The position numbers were made by a program, and so were the translations under genes. 64,000 nt of DNA from Chloroflexota bacterium (GTDB lineage: Bacteria > Chloroflexota > Chloroflexia > Chloroflexales > Herpetosiphonaceae): positions 62,001 to 126,000 of the forward strand of contig JAIUOC010000011.1 of NCBI GenBank assembly GCA_020161265.1, written 5' to 3'. This document shows positions 18,657 through 26,633 of the stretch, piece after piece. Below the pieces are notes generated by a model. The model searched no databases and was not told the origin of the DNA. It was given only the letters and a program-made list of their open reading frames with translations. The stretch's first letter is position 1. The number at the start of each line of letters is the position of its first letter.

Positions 18657-21600
18657 ATGACCACACCTGACTTAACCAAAAAGCGTCTGCGTCGCGCTCA
18701 GCCAATTCAAGTGCGCCGTCGGCAGAGTTCATCATGGTTAGATCGTTCGATTGCGTTTAGCTGGCTGAATAGCGAGCTGATCGGCTATGTTGTGTTGATT
18801 GCGCTGAGTGTGTTTATGCACTTGTGGCAATTGGGCAATATGGCCATGCACCACGATGAATCGATCCATGCCAAATATAGCTGGCAGTTTTATATGGGCA
18901 AAGGTGGTTTCCAATGTGGCCTGAATAGTGCCCAGTCGGATACCTACTGTTATAACCCAGTTTTTCACGGCCCAACCCTGTATCTCAGCACCTATCTGAG
19001 CTACTTTTTATTTGGGGCGAGTGATGCCACCGCCCGTTTGCCAATGGCAGTCGCAGGGATTGCCTTAGTCGCTTCGTGTTGGATGTTGCGGCCATTAATT
19101 GGTAAACGCGCTGCGTTGTTGAGCGCTGGCTTGATGGTGCTCTCACCAACCTTGCTCTACTTCACGCGCTTTGCCCGCCACGATGCCTTGGCAATTCTGT
19201 TCACCTTCTGGTTGATGGTTGGCTTGTTTCGCTTTTGGCAATCGGGCCGCAGTCGCTGGCTGAATTTGGCCATGGCCAGTTTGGCGCTGCTCTGGGCAAC
19301 TCATGAACTGGTCTTTATCATTGGCTTTATCATTATCAGCTTTTTGGCGCAACGTTGGCTCTGGGAAGTTTTAGGCTCGAAAATATTCGTGATTGGCTCA
19401 GGCATTTTGATGGCCGTCACTGGTATTTTGATGATCTTCCAGCCGCATGTTTCGCTGCCAACTGCCACCAACCAAGAAGCCAATGTATTAAATTTTGGTG
19501 GAATCGGCTTGATTGGCTTTTCAACCTTGCTCTTTGGCCAATTGGTCAGCTTGCGTTGGAGCGAAGCGCCGCTATTTCGTCAAGGCTTGCGCTATGTCAA
19601 TAAATGGGTGTTTTGGCAAGCCTTTGCCGCTTTTGCCGTAACCTTTATTGTACTGTTTAGCACCTTCTTCACTTATCCACGCGGGATAGGCGATGGCCTG
19701 TTTGCTGGAATTAGCTATTGGTTTGGTACGCAGCAAACCTATGCGCGTGGCGACCAACCATGGTTCTACTATTTCATGCAATTGGGCATCTACGAATTAT
19801 TGCCAGTCAGCTTAACCTTGGTTGGCTTAGGCGGCTGGCTGGCCAAAATTGGTTGGCGCAAGGCGGTTATCAATTCCAGTTTATGGGATGAAGAAACTCC
19901 CAAACCTGCTGAGGCTGACGCTGCTCCTACGCAACCCGAGGCCGAAGCTGAGCCAGCAGTTGTGACAATTGAACCAATTGTTGATGGCATTCCAGTTGGC
20001 GAAAATCCAGTTGTAATTGCTGGTCAAACCTCATATATGGCCCAAGCTGAAGCCGAAGCCAATACAACCAAACCTGGATTCGAAGAAACAGTACCAGCAA
20101 TATGGTTAGGATTTTTATTCTATTGGTTCTTGATGGCCTTGACCGTGTTTTCGTGGGCTGGCGAGAAAATGCCTTGGCTAACGATTCACATGACCTTACC
20201 AGCAGTTTTGGCCGGAGCATGGGCGCTCGATAAAATCATTGAGCGCACCAATTGGGCCGAAACCAAGCGCACAATTGCATGGTTGGCAATTCCTTTGGGT
20301 AGCATTGCTTTTGCCCTGATTATTGCAATTATGGGTTCGATTGGGGCTTCAACCGGAGCCAGCCAACAGGTGATGACCACTCGCGTCAGTGGCTTCTTGC
20401 TGGTCGTGTTATTGCTGATCGTTGGGGTGTTGCTGTGGATGTTGACGCAACGAGCACGTTTGCGCATCATTGCAGCTTTTGCCACGTTGGGAATTTTGGC
20501 ACTTTTGGGGATTTATAGCCTGCGCTCCAGTGTGGTTGCAGCCTATATTCAACCAGATGTGCCCGTGGAATTTTTGGTGTACACCCAAACCGCCCCTGAT
20601 ATGCCCGTGATTGTGCGTGAAGCTGAGCGCTTGGCAATTAGCCAAACCCGCAACAGTCGCTCAATCGAAGATCCAACGGGCGGCCATACCATGAAAATTC
20701 TAATTAGCTCAGGCGATGATGCAAGCCCAAGCCGCGAAGGTGGCTTGAATCAACCGCTCGATTGGTATTTCCGCGATTGGACGAATATTCAGTGGGTCAG
20801 CAAGAGCCAAATCGCCACGCTCGACCAAACGATGCTCGATGCACCAATGGCGATCTTCTCGAAATCGAATTTAGCTACTGATACGACCCAACGCATGGAA
20901 CAAGCAGGCTATGTGCAGCTCTACGATACCTATCATAACTGGTGGTTCCCTGAGACGAGCAGCGATGGCCTATCAAGCTATAAAGAAAAACTGTATGATC
21001 CGGCCTATGGCTGCGATCCAGCACTCAAAGGCCAGCAAGATGTCAATGGGCGCTCAAAATTTAACTGTACCTTGGGCGGCGCATTTATTCTAACATGGCC
21101 ATTCCGTCCATCGAATTGGGTCGCGTTGCGTGAGTACATGCTCTCGCGTGAGTTGCCCGATACGGTTTCGTTGAGTGGCCGTGAAATTGTCGTTTTCGTC
21201 AAGCGCGATTTGGCTAGCTTGCCGGTTGGCGAGGGCGGGGCAGTTAGCGGTACAGGCAGCACGCTCAAATTGGTTTCCGAAGGCCAATTGTTAGGCGATG
21301 AACCAGCCGAACCACGTGGCATTGCAACTGGTCCCGATGGCTCGGTCTATATTGCCGATGCCCCGAACAATCGCATTTTGGTTTATCAAACTGACAGCCA
21401 AACCCGCATTATCAGCGGCACGAACACTGGCGCATTGCTCGAACCATCGGGCGTTGCAGTCGATGAACAGGGCTTTGTCTATGTTGCTGATACCTGGAAT
21501 GCCCGCATTGCTAAGTTCAACCCTCAAGGCAATTTCGTCACCAGTTGGGGCAGTGGTAGCGAAGAATTACAACCTGGCTCAGGCAAGCGCTTGACCCGCA

Positions 21601-22178
21601 CTGGCGGCACAACTGAGGGCAATAGTGCTAATCCGCTGGGCTTCTTTGGCCCACGCAACTTAGTGGTCGGTAGTGATCGCGTCTATATTGCCGACACAGG
21701 CAATAAACGGGTGGTTGTCACCGATACTGATGGCAATTATCTGGGTCAAGTTGGCACCGCTGGCGCAGGCATCGGCCAATTCAACGAGCCAATTGGCTTG
21801 GGCATTGCCAACAACAATTTATATGTTGGCGATACTTGGAATGGTCGAATTCAGGTATTCCCACTTGATGCCAATGGCGTACCGCAAGGCGTACCAAGCG
21901 TGCAATGGCCAGTTGCGGGCTGGCAAACCGATACCTACCTCGACCCATTCATTGCGGTTGATAGTCAAGGTCGGGTGGCAGCGGCAATTCCTAGCAAAAA
22001 CCAAGTTGCCTTGTATGGGGCAACTGGCCAATTGCTATTGGTTTGGGGTGGCCAAGGCAACGACGATGCCTCAACTGGTCAGCCTAGTGGCATGGCCTTC
22101 GCACCCGATGGCAGTGTGTATGTCAGCGAAAAAGCCAATCGCCGGATTCAGCGCTGGGTTCTGCCCAAAGTTCGCTAA
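18657..22178 (+). CDS. Agl23-like membrane protein fused to C-terminal NHL repeats
   Basis: The 1173-residue protein has an N-terminal membrane part like its neighbour (MAMHHDESIHAKYSW, LYFTRFARHDALA, SWAGEKMPWLTIH), about 12 hydrophobic segments in residues 35-640, with an Ala/Glu/Pro-rich loop near 420-480. Residues about 870-1170 hold NHL-type repeats (PRGIATGPDGSVYIADAPNN, PSGVAVDEQGFVYVADTWN, PRNLVVGSDRVYIADTGN), a six-blade propeller expected outside the membrane. The fusion suggests a transferase with a substrate- or partner-binding propeller. ATG 18657 is used; TTG 18648 is the other option. It probably shares a transcript with the preceding gene and ends at a strong hairpin. Confidence 0.85.
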   Translation: MTTPDLTKKRLRRAQPIQVRRRQSSSWLDRSIAFSWLNSELIGYVVLIALSVFMHLWQLGNMAMHHDESIHAKYSWQFYMGKGGFQCGLNSAQSDTYCYNPVFHGPTLYLSTYLSYFLFGASDATARLPMAVAGIALVASCWMLRPLIGKRAALLSAGLMVLSPTLLYFTRFARHDALAILFTFWLMVGLFRFWQSGRSRWLNLAMASLALLWATHELVFIIGFIIISFLAQRWLWEVLGSKIFVIGSGILMAVTGILMIFQPHVSLPTATNQEANVLNFGGIGLIGFSTLLFGQLVSLRWSEAPLFRQGLRYVNKWVFWQAFAAFAVTFIVLFSTFFTYPRGIGDGLFAGISYWFGTQQTYARGDQPWFYYFMQLGIYELLPVSLTLVGLGGWLAKIGWRKAVINSSLWDEETPKPAEADAAPTQPEAEAEPAVVTIEPIVDGIPVGENPVVIAGQTSYMAQAEAEANTTKPGFEETVPAIWLGFLFYWFLMALTVFSWAGEKMPWLTIHMTLPAVLAGAWALDKIIERTNWAETKRTIAWLAIPLGSIAFALIIAIMGSIGASTGASQQVMTTRVSGFLLVVLLLIVGVLLWMLTQRARLRIIAAFATLGILALLGIYSLRSSVVAAYIQPDVPVEFLVYTQTAPDMPVIVREAERLAISQTRNSRSIEDPTGGHTMKILISSGDDASPSREGGLNQPLDWYFRDWTNIQWVSKSQIATLDQTMLDAPMAIFSKSNLATDTTQRMEQAGYVQLYDTYHNWWFPETSSDGLSSYKEKLYDPAYGCDPALKGQQDVNGRSKFNCTLGGAFILTWPFRPSNWVALREYMLSRELPDTVSLSGREIVVFVKRDLASLPVGEGGAVSGTGSTLKLVSEGQLLGDEPAEPRGIATGPDGSVYIADAPNNRILVYQTDSQTRIISGTNTGALLEPSGVAVDEQGFVYVADTWNARIAKFNPQGNFVTSWGSGSEELQPGSGKRLTRTGGTTEGNSANPLGFFGPRNLVVGSDRVYIADTGNKRVVVTDTDGNYLGQVGTAGAGIGQFNEPIGLGIANNNLYVGDTWNGRIQVFPLDANGVPQGVPSVQWPVAGWQTDTYLDPFIAVDSQGRVAAAIPSKNQVALYGATGQLLLVWGGQGNDDASTGQPSGMAFAPDGSVYVSEKANRRIQRWVLPKVR

Positions 22179-22194
22179 ATTGTCCTAGCTTACT

Positions 22195-22224
22195 ACAAGC
22201 CCATGGTCAAAACCATGGGCTTGT
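22195..22224 (+). terminator. Hairpin terminator after the NHL-fusion gene
   Basis: ACAAGCCCATGG at 22195-22206 pairs perfectly over 12 bases with CCATGGGCTTGT at 22213-22224 around a six-base loop. Only a weak T-run follows. Confidence 0.75.
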
Positions 22225-22309
22225 GTCATTAATCAGGCTTGCTATGCTACAATGGCGTTAATTCCAGCCCCCATTATTAACTGCTCTTTTGCGTAGGTGA
22301 AGGTGTGTT

Positions 22310-22711
22310 ATGACTCAGCCGCAAACCACATATGACCCCGATAGCGATAGCCTTTTGTTGCGTTTGGCCTATGGCGATGAATGGTTGCAGTTTGATTTAA
22401 ACGACTATGTGCAGGTCGAGACCGATCCCCAATTGCAAACGTGCTATGCCCTAACCTTAAATGATTATTCACTGCTGATTGCTCAAACCAAATACGGCCA
22501 GCGTTTCTTTCCGCTTGATGGTTTGCAAACGCTCCACCAAGAGCAACAAGAACGGCTGCTGGCATTATTGCTCAGCCAAGGCTTACAACCATTTTTAAGC
22601 GTTGCCGCCTTTACGCCATCCTTGGTCGATACTGTCCCGATGATCACCATCCACGATTCGATCAGCTTTGATCAGGCCGAATGGCAATCGCGTTTTGGCC
22701 AATATCGTTAA
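22310..22711 (+). CDS. Small DUF2283-like protein of unknown function
   Basis: This 133-residue soluble protein begins TTYDPDSDSLLLRLAYGD, close in style to the YDPEADALYIRL start of DUF2283 proteins, but it continues longer than that ~50-residue family. No catalytic motif is visible. AAGGTG lies about ten bases before ATG 22310. Upstream, TACAAT near 22248 is a likely -10. A decayed copy of the gene including this promoter stretch lies at 52641-52823, so the locus has been duplicated in this genome. Confidence 0.7.
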   Translation: MTQPQTTYDPDSDSLLLRLAYGDEWLQFDLNDYVQVETDPQLQTCYALTLNDYSLLIAQTKYGQRFFPLDGLQTLHQEQQERLLALLLSQGLQPFLSVAAFTPSLVDTVPMITIHDSISFDQAEWQSRFGQYR

Positions 22712-22719
22712 ATTTGATG

Positions 22720-22865
22720 GTTGGGCTATCGGCACAATTGTTGGTATTTCAACCAAGCCGATAGCTCATAGCCTTAGGGTGTAGAATCAAAACTCCCGAT
22801 CGCCGATCCCCAACAACCGATCTCCTTCCCTATGTTCTATGTTCTATGTTCTTCTAGCTTCTTTC
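22720..22865. repeat. Dispersed intergenic repeat, copy D (partial)
   Basis: It carries the inner inverted pair GGGCTATCGG (22733) and CCGATAGCTCATAGCC (22762), plus low-complexity CTATGTTCTATGTTCTATG copies near 22832-22853. The CGAAGAACACGAAG arms are missing. Confidence 0.65.
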
Positions 22866-22970
22866 TGTAGTTAAATCTTTCACTTTTGCTTGGCAAGTAT
22901 CGACCTGCATGATTAAAAGCATCGCGTATAATAGGCCATATATTGATTCGACCTTTCATGTGGAGGTTTT

Positions 22971-24392
22971 ATGTCGGCTGAGTTTCGTGTGGAGAAAGAT
23001 TCGCTCGGTGAGGTACAGGTGCCAGCGTGGGCATTGTATGGGGCACAAACTCAACGAGCAGTGCAGAATTTCCCCATCAGCGGGCTGAAACAGTACCCTG
23101 CATTCATTTGGTCAATGGCGACGATCAAAAAGGCCGCCGCTCTTGTCCACCAAGATTTAGCGTTGCTCGATGCCAAAATGGCCGCAGCGATTGTGCAAGC
23201 AGCCGATGAAGTGATCGATGGCAAATTAAACGATCACTTTGTGGTTGACCCATTCCAAGCTGGCGCTGGTACTTCGCACAATATGAATATCAACGAAGTG
23301 ATCTCTAATCGGGCTAACCAAATTTTGGGCTACGAGATTGACGACCCCAAAAAGCCCGTCAACCCCAACGATCACGTTAATATGGCTCAAAGCACCAACG
23401 ACACGATTCCAACCGCGTTGCGTTTGGGCGCGTTGTGGCGCTTAGATGAGTTGGTCAATACGGTAATTGGCTTGGCCGAAGTATTGGCTGCCAAAGGCCA
23501 AGAGTTCGATCATGTGCTCAAATCAGGGCGCACCCACTTGCAAGATGCTGTGCCAGTGCGCTTGGGCCAAGAATTCAATGCTTATGCCAAAGCTGTTCGG
23601 CTTGATGCCAAACGCATCCAAGCTGCTGGCGATCGTTTGCGTGAACTGGGCATTGGTGGCACAGCCACTGGCTCAGGCTTGAACGCTCACCCCGAATATC
23701 ACGCTCGCATGGTCACCAAATTGATTGGTTTGACTGGGATCGATTTGCGCACGTCAGACGATTTGTTTGAACGCATGCAAAGCATGGGCGACCAAGCCGA
23801 TTTCTCTGGCTCAATGCGGGCTTTGTGTGTCACCTTGATTCGGATTGCCAACGACCTGCGTTTGTTGGCTTCTGGCCCAGCAACTGGCTTGGACGAAATT
23901 CGTTTGCCAGCAGTTCAGCCAGGTTCGTCGATTATGCCTGGTAAAGTCAACCCAGTCTTGGCCGAAATGCTCAACCAAGCCTGTTTCCATGTGATGGGTA
24001 ATGATCACGCAGTAACCTTGGCTGCCCAAGCTGGCCAGTTGGAACTTAACGTGATGATGCCAATCATCGGCTATAACATTTTCCAAATGATGGATGTCTT
24101 GATTGGCGCAGTCAAGGCCTTTACCGAAAAGTGTGTCTTGGGTATTCAAGCCAACGAAGAAAAAGCTACAGGTTGGTTGGCCAAGAACGCCATTTTGGTA
24201 ACCGCGCTCAACCCAACGATTGGCTATCTCAAAGGCGCTGAAGTGGCCAAAGAAGCCATGGCGACCAACCGCACGATTCGCGAAGTGGTGGTCGAAAAAG
24301 GCTATTTGACTGCTGAAGAAGCCGATAGCTTGCTCGATGTTCGTGCTATGACCGAAGGCGGGATCTTCGGTGGCGGCGGCGCTGGCGGCTAA
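22971..24392 (+). CDS. Aspartase/class II fumarase superfamily enzyme
   Basis: This 473-residue lyase has the family signature GSSIMPGKVNPV, the NDHVNMAQSTNDT substrate loop, SGRTHLQDAVPV with the catalytic-region His, and GAGTSHNMN. Two reactions are possible: fumarate to malate (FumC) or aspartate to fumarate plus ammonia (AspA). The QDAVPVRLGQEF segment, the NQACFHVMGND stretch and the general pattern look closer to Bacillus-type aspartase, whereas the Gly in IMPGK occurs in both. I therefore leave the symbol blank. GGAGG at 22961-22965 fixes ATG 22971. A TATAAT -10 lies at 22927-22932, and a strong terminator follows. Confidence 0.9.
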   Translation: MSAEFRVEKDSLGEVQVPAWALYGAQTQRAVQNFPISGLKQYPAFIWSMATIKKAAALVHQDLALLDAKMAAAIVQAADEVIDGKLNDHFVVDPFQAGAGTSHNMNINEVISNRANQILGYEIDDPKKPVNPNDHVNMAQSTNDTIPTALRLGALWRLDELVNTVIGLAEVLAAKGQEFDHVLKSGRTHLQDAVPVRLGQEFNAYAKAVRLDAKRIQAAGDRLRELGIGGTATGSGLNAHPEYHARMVTKLIGLTGIDLRTSDDLFERMQSMGDQADFSGSMRALCVTLIRIANDLRLLASGPATGLDEIRLPAVQPGSSIMPGKVNPVLAEMLNQACFHVMGNDHAVTLAAQAGQLELNVMMPIIGYNIFQMMDVLIGAVKAFTEKCVLGIQANEEKATGWLAKNAILVTALNPTIGYLKGAEVAKEAMATNRTIREVVVEKGYLTAEEADSLLDVRAMTEGGIFGGGGAGG

Positions 24393-24417
24393 ACATTAAG
24401 CTAAATCCAACTATTTC

Positions 24418-24449
24418 AACCCCTTGCTCAGCCTGAGCAGGGGGTTTTT
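24418..24449 (+). terminator. Rho-independent terminator after the aspartase/fumarase gene
   Basis: AACCCCTTGCTCA pairs with TGAGCAGGGG (24434-24444) and the following T-run ending at 24449. It lies 26 bases after the stop codon. Confidence 0.9.
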
Positions 24450-24584
24450 GATTACTGGCCGCAATACCAAAACTGTGACTTTGTTTGACACAGCAGTTTG
24501 TTAGAGTAAGGCCAGCAAAACCAAGTGGCCCAATGCACAGGTTTGAGCGTTAGACAATGGTTTGAGTATATGCGAGGTGCAATT

Positions 24585-25829
24585 GTGGGTACGGCAAGCG
24601 CTGCGCCGCAAGGCGAACCAACCCAGCGCCGCAAGTTCCAGCTGACCAACTTAGATGGCAATAACAACAAATACTATCTAGTTGAGATCTGGCAGCTTGC
24701 AGCAAATGATGTTTATTTTCGCGCTACCTATGGTCGGGTTGGCTCTGCCGCCCAAATCGATGAGAAAGTGACGACTCAGGAATGGATCGAGCGCAAAATT
24801 CGCGAAAAGCTCAAAAAAGGCTATCACGAGGTGGCTTTACACCGCCCAACGGTCGTTGCCACCGCGCCAGCACCAGTTGTAACGCTGGCTGAGCCAATTC
24901 GCAAAGTGATTGATTATATTTTCGATGAGGCTGGCGAGGGCATTGCTTCGTATTTGGCAGTTGGCCTCGATGCAATTTCGGCTGAGCAAATTGAGCATGG
25001 CCGTAAATTATTGGCCTTGTCTCAGCTCCAACATAGCACATGGCAAAAAAGCCAAACGCCCGCTAATTTGGCCTTGCTCAGCAGCACGATTCAACATTTT
25101 TACAATACCGTGCCAACCAAATTGCCCAGCCGAATCAAGCGTGAAACCGTCGTCGAGAATTTTTGTAACGATTTCGACCAACAAGAAACGCGTTTGCATC
25201 AGCTTGAGGCCGCGATTGCGACGATGACTGCTCAGCAGCAAAATCCGCAGGTTTCACGCTACGAAACCTTGGGCGCTGATCTCGATCTCTTGCCACAGAA
25301 CGATGATCGCTATCGCCAAATTTGCGATTATGTGGACCGAACCAGCGTGCATGGCTATAAAGTGCGGGTCAACAGCGTTTTCACAATCAATATTGCCGCC
25401 GAACGCCGTACCTTTGAGCAAAGCCAGTTTGGCCGCAGCAATACTCAATTGTTATTCCACGGCACGGCAGGCCAAAATGTGCGCCACATCTTGCGCAGCG
25501 GCCTCGTTTGCCCGCGCACTCCCTCGAATGGGCGCATGTTTGGCCACGGCATTTATTTCGCCAATAAGGCCACCAAATCAACCAATTATTGCTCGGTGCG
25601 GCGGCGTAATCGCCCGATGTTTCTCTTTTTGGCCGATGTGGCTTTGGGCAATCCATATGTTGCGCCAACTGCCCAGAGCGATTTTCGGGCTGCGCCCAAG
25701 GGCTTCGATTCGGTTTGGGGCAAAGCGCAACATACCGTCGCATGGGCCGGCAAACTGCAATACGATGAATTTATTGTCTATCAATCAGCCCAACAAACCT
25801 TACGCTATTTGGTGCTTTTCGACCGCTAA
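24585..25829 (+). CDS. Bacterial poly(ADP-ribose) polymerase (WGR + PARP catalytic)
   Basis: This 414-residue protein uses NAD+ to ADP-ribosylate targets. Residues about 15-85 form a WGR domain (YGRVG in place of WGR), which binds DNA ends and nicks in PARP1-3. Residues 105-215 resemble the helical regulatory domain. The catalytic domain holds the H-Y-E triad: His292 (LLFHGT), Tyr324 (GHGIYFANKATKSTNYC) and Glu395 (YDEFIVYQ). The Glu predicts chain elongation, not only mono-ADP-ribosylation. H. aurantiacus is known to encode an active bacterial PARP. The start is uncertain: GTG 24585 has GAGGTG five bases before it; ATG 24570 and GTG 24525 are alternatives. The companion gene at 25859 follows 29 bases later. 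Confidence 0.93.
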   Translation: MGTASAAPQGEPTQRRKFQLTNLDGNNNKYYLVEIWQLAANDVYFRATYGRVGSAAQIDEKVTTQEWIERKIREKLKKGYHEVALHRPTVVATAPAPVVTLAEPIRKVIDYIFDEAGEGIASYLAVGLDAISAEQIEHGRKLLALSQLQHSTWQKSQTPANLALLSSTIQHFYNTVPTKLPSRIKRETVVENFCNDFDQQETRLHQLEAAIATMTAQQQNPQVSRYETLGADLDLLPQNDDRYRQICDYVDRTSVHGYKVRVNSVFTINIAAERRTFEQSQFGRSNTQLLFHGTAGQNVRHILRSGLVCPRTPSNGRMFGHGIYFANKATKSTNYCSVRRRNRPMFLFLADVALGNPYVAPTAQSDFRAAPKGFDSVWGKAQHTVAWAGKLQYDEFIVYQSAQQTLRYLVLFDR

Positions 25830-25858
25830 AAACAACACTATTAACTTTGGAGGCTTGT

Positions 25859-26452
25859 ATGCAACTTGGTGATTGGGTTGAATTTCAAATTATTGTCAGC
25901 AAACAATCAAAAGGCCCAGGCAGTACGCCAACCACCCAAAATATGGGGCGAGTACGGCGCGGAATGGTCATTGGGGTGCGCAATGTTTATGATGTGGTTG
26001 GTGGCAATCCGCCACAATTAGCCAATCCCCAACCAGTGTTGATTGTGGCGGTTTCGTTGCATCGAGCTTACCGTGTTTTCCCCCACGATGCCACACTGAC
26101 CAATCCACCAACGCCACGCCGTAGCCGCCAACGCCGGGTTGCCGCGCCAGCAGCCCAAACGGTGGCTCATGGCAGCGATGACGACGATTGGCACGCTGTC
26201 GATGATCAGGCATTAAGTTTATTAATCGCCGAACAAATTGGCAATTGGATTACCGCAGGCCAAATGTTCACTGCCTACGATATAACGATGGCCTTGCGCA
26301 GCGCCAACCCACGCTTGATCATCAAGCATGAACGGGTACGACCATTAGTCCATGAAGTGATGGCCTCGGCGGTGGTCAGCGGCTTGTACGAACGCGAAAG
26401 CGCCTCGTTCAATAGCAATCAAGCCACGCGCTACTTGCCAATTGAAGCCTAA
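25859..26452 (+). CDS. Unknown protein encoded next to PARP
   Basis: This 197-residue soluble protein has no family I can name. The N-terminal 90 residues look like a small beta-rich domain (LGDWVEFQIIV, RGMVIGVRNVYD, VLIVAVSLHRAYRV). A basic Pro/Arg linker (PRRSRQRR) and an acidic DDDDW patch follow. The C-terminal 80 residues (IGNWITAGQMFTAYDITMAL, HERVRPLVHEVM) are helical and could be a winged-helix or other nucleic-acid-binding unit; that is inference. GGAGG five bases before ATG 25859 fixes the start. Spacing of 29 bases after the PARP suggests co-transcription and a shared role in DNA-damage signalling. Confidence 0.8.
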   Translation: MQLGDWVEFQIIVSKQSKGPGSTPTTQNMGRVRRGMVIGVRNVYDVVGGNPPQLANPQPVLIVAVSLHRAYRVFPHDATLTNPPTPRRSRQRRVAAPAAQTVAHGSDDDDWHAVDDQALSLLIAEQIGNWITAGQMFTAYDITMALRSANPRLIIKHERVRPLVHEVMASAVVSGLYERESASFNSNQATRYLPIEA

Positions 26453-26454
26453 AT

Positions 26455-26632
26455 CAGAACATAGATCATAGAGCAAAGAACATAGAGTATCGAAACCGCG
26501 AAGAACACGAAGATCGCAAAAATTAACTAGGTGGTATGTTTGAGTTGCCGCTAAATGGAATAGGACGATACATCCAACCTTCGTGCGCTTCGTGTCCTTC
26601 GTGGTTAACGGTCTCTAATCTCTAATCCCTCG
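26455..26632. repeat. Dispersed intergenic repeat, copy E
   Basis: The left arm CCGCGAAGAACACGAAG begins at 26496. The right arm runs from CCTTCGTG at 26579 through CTTCGTGTCCTTCGTGG to TTAACGG near 26611. The outer stretch has CATAGA-type low-complexity sequence on the left and CTCTAATCTCTAATCC on the right. It fills the gap between convergent genes. Confidence 0.75.
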
Positions 26633-26633
26633 T

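Noticed and set aside
24570-24587. Certain start codon of the PARP gene
   Set aside because: ATG 24570 has no ribosome-binding site, GTG 24585 has a good one, GTG 24525 is open too; the choice remains a preference.
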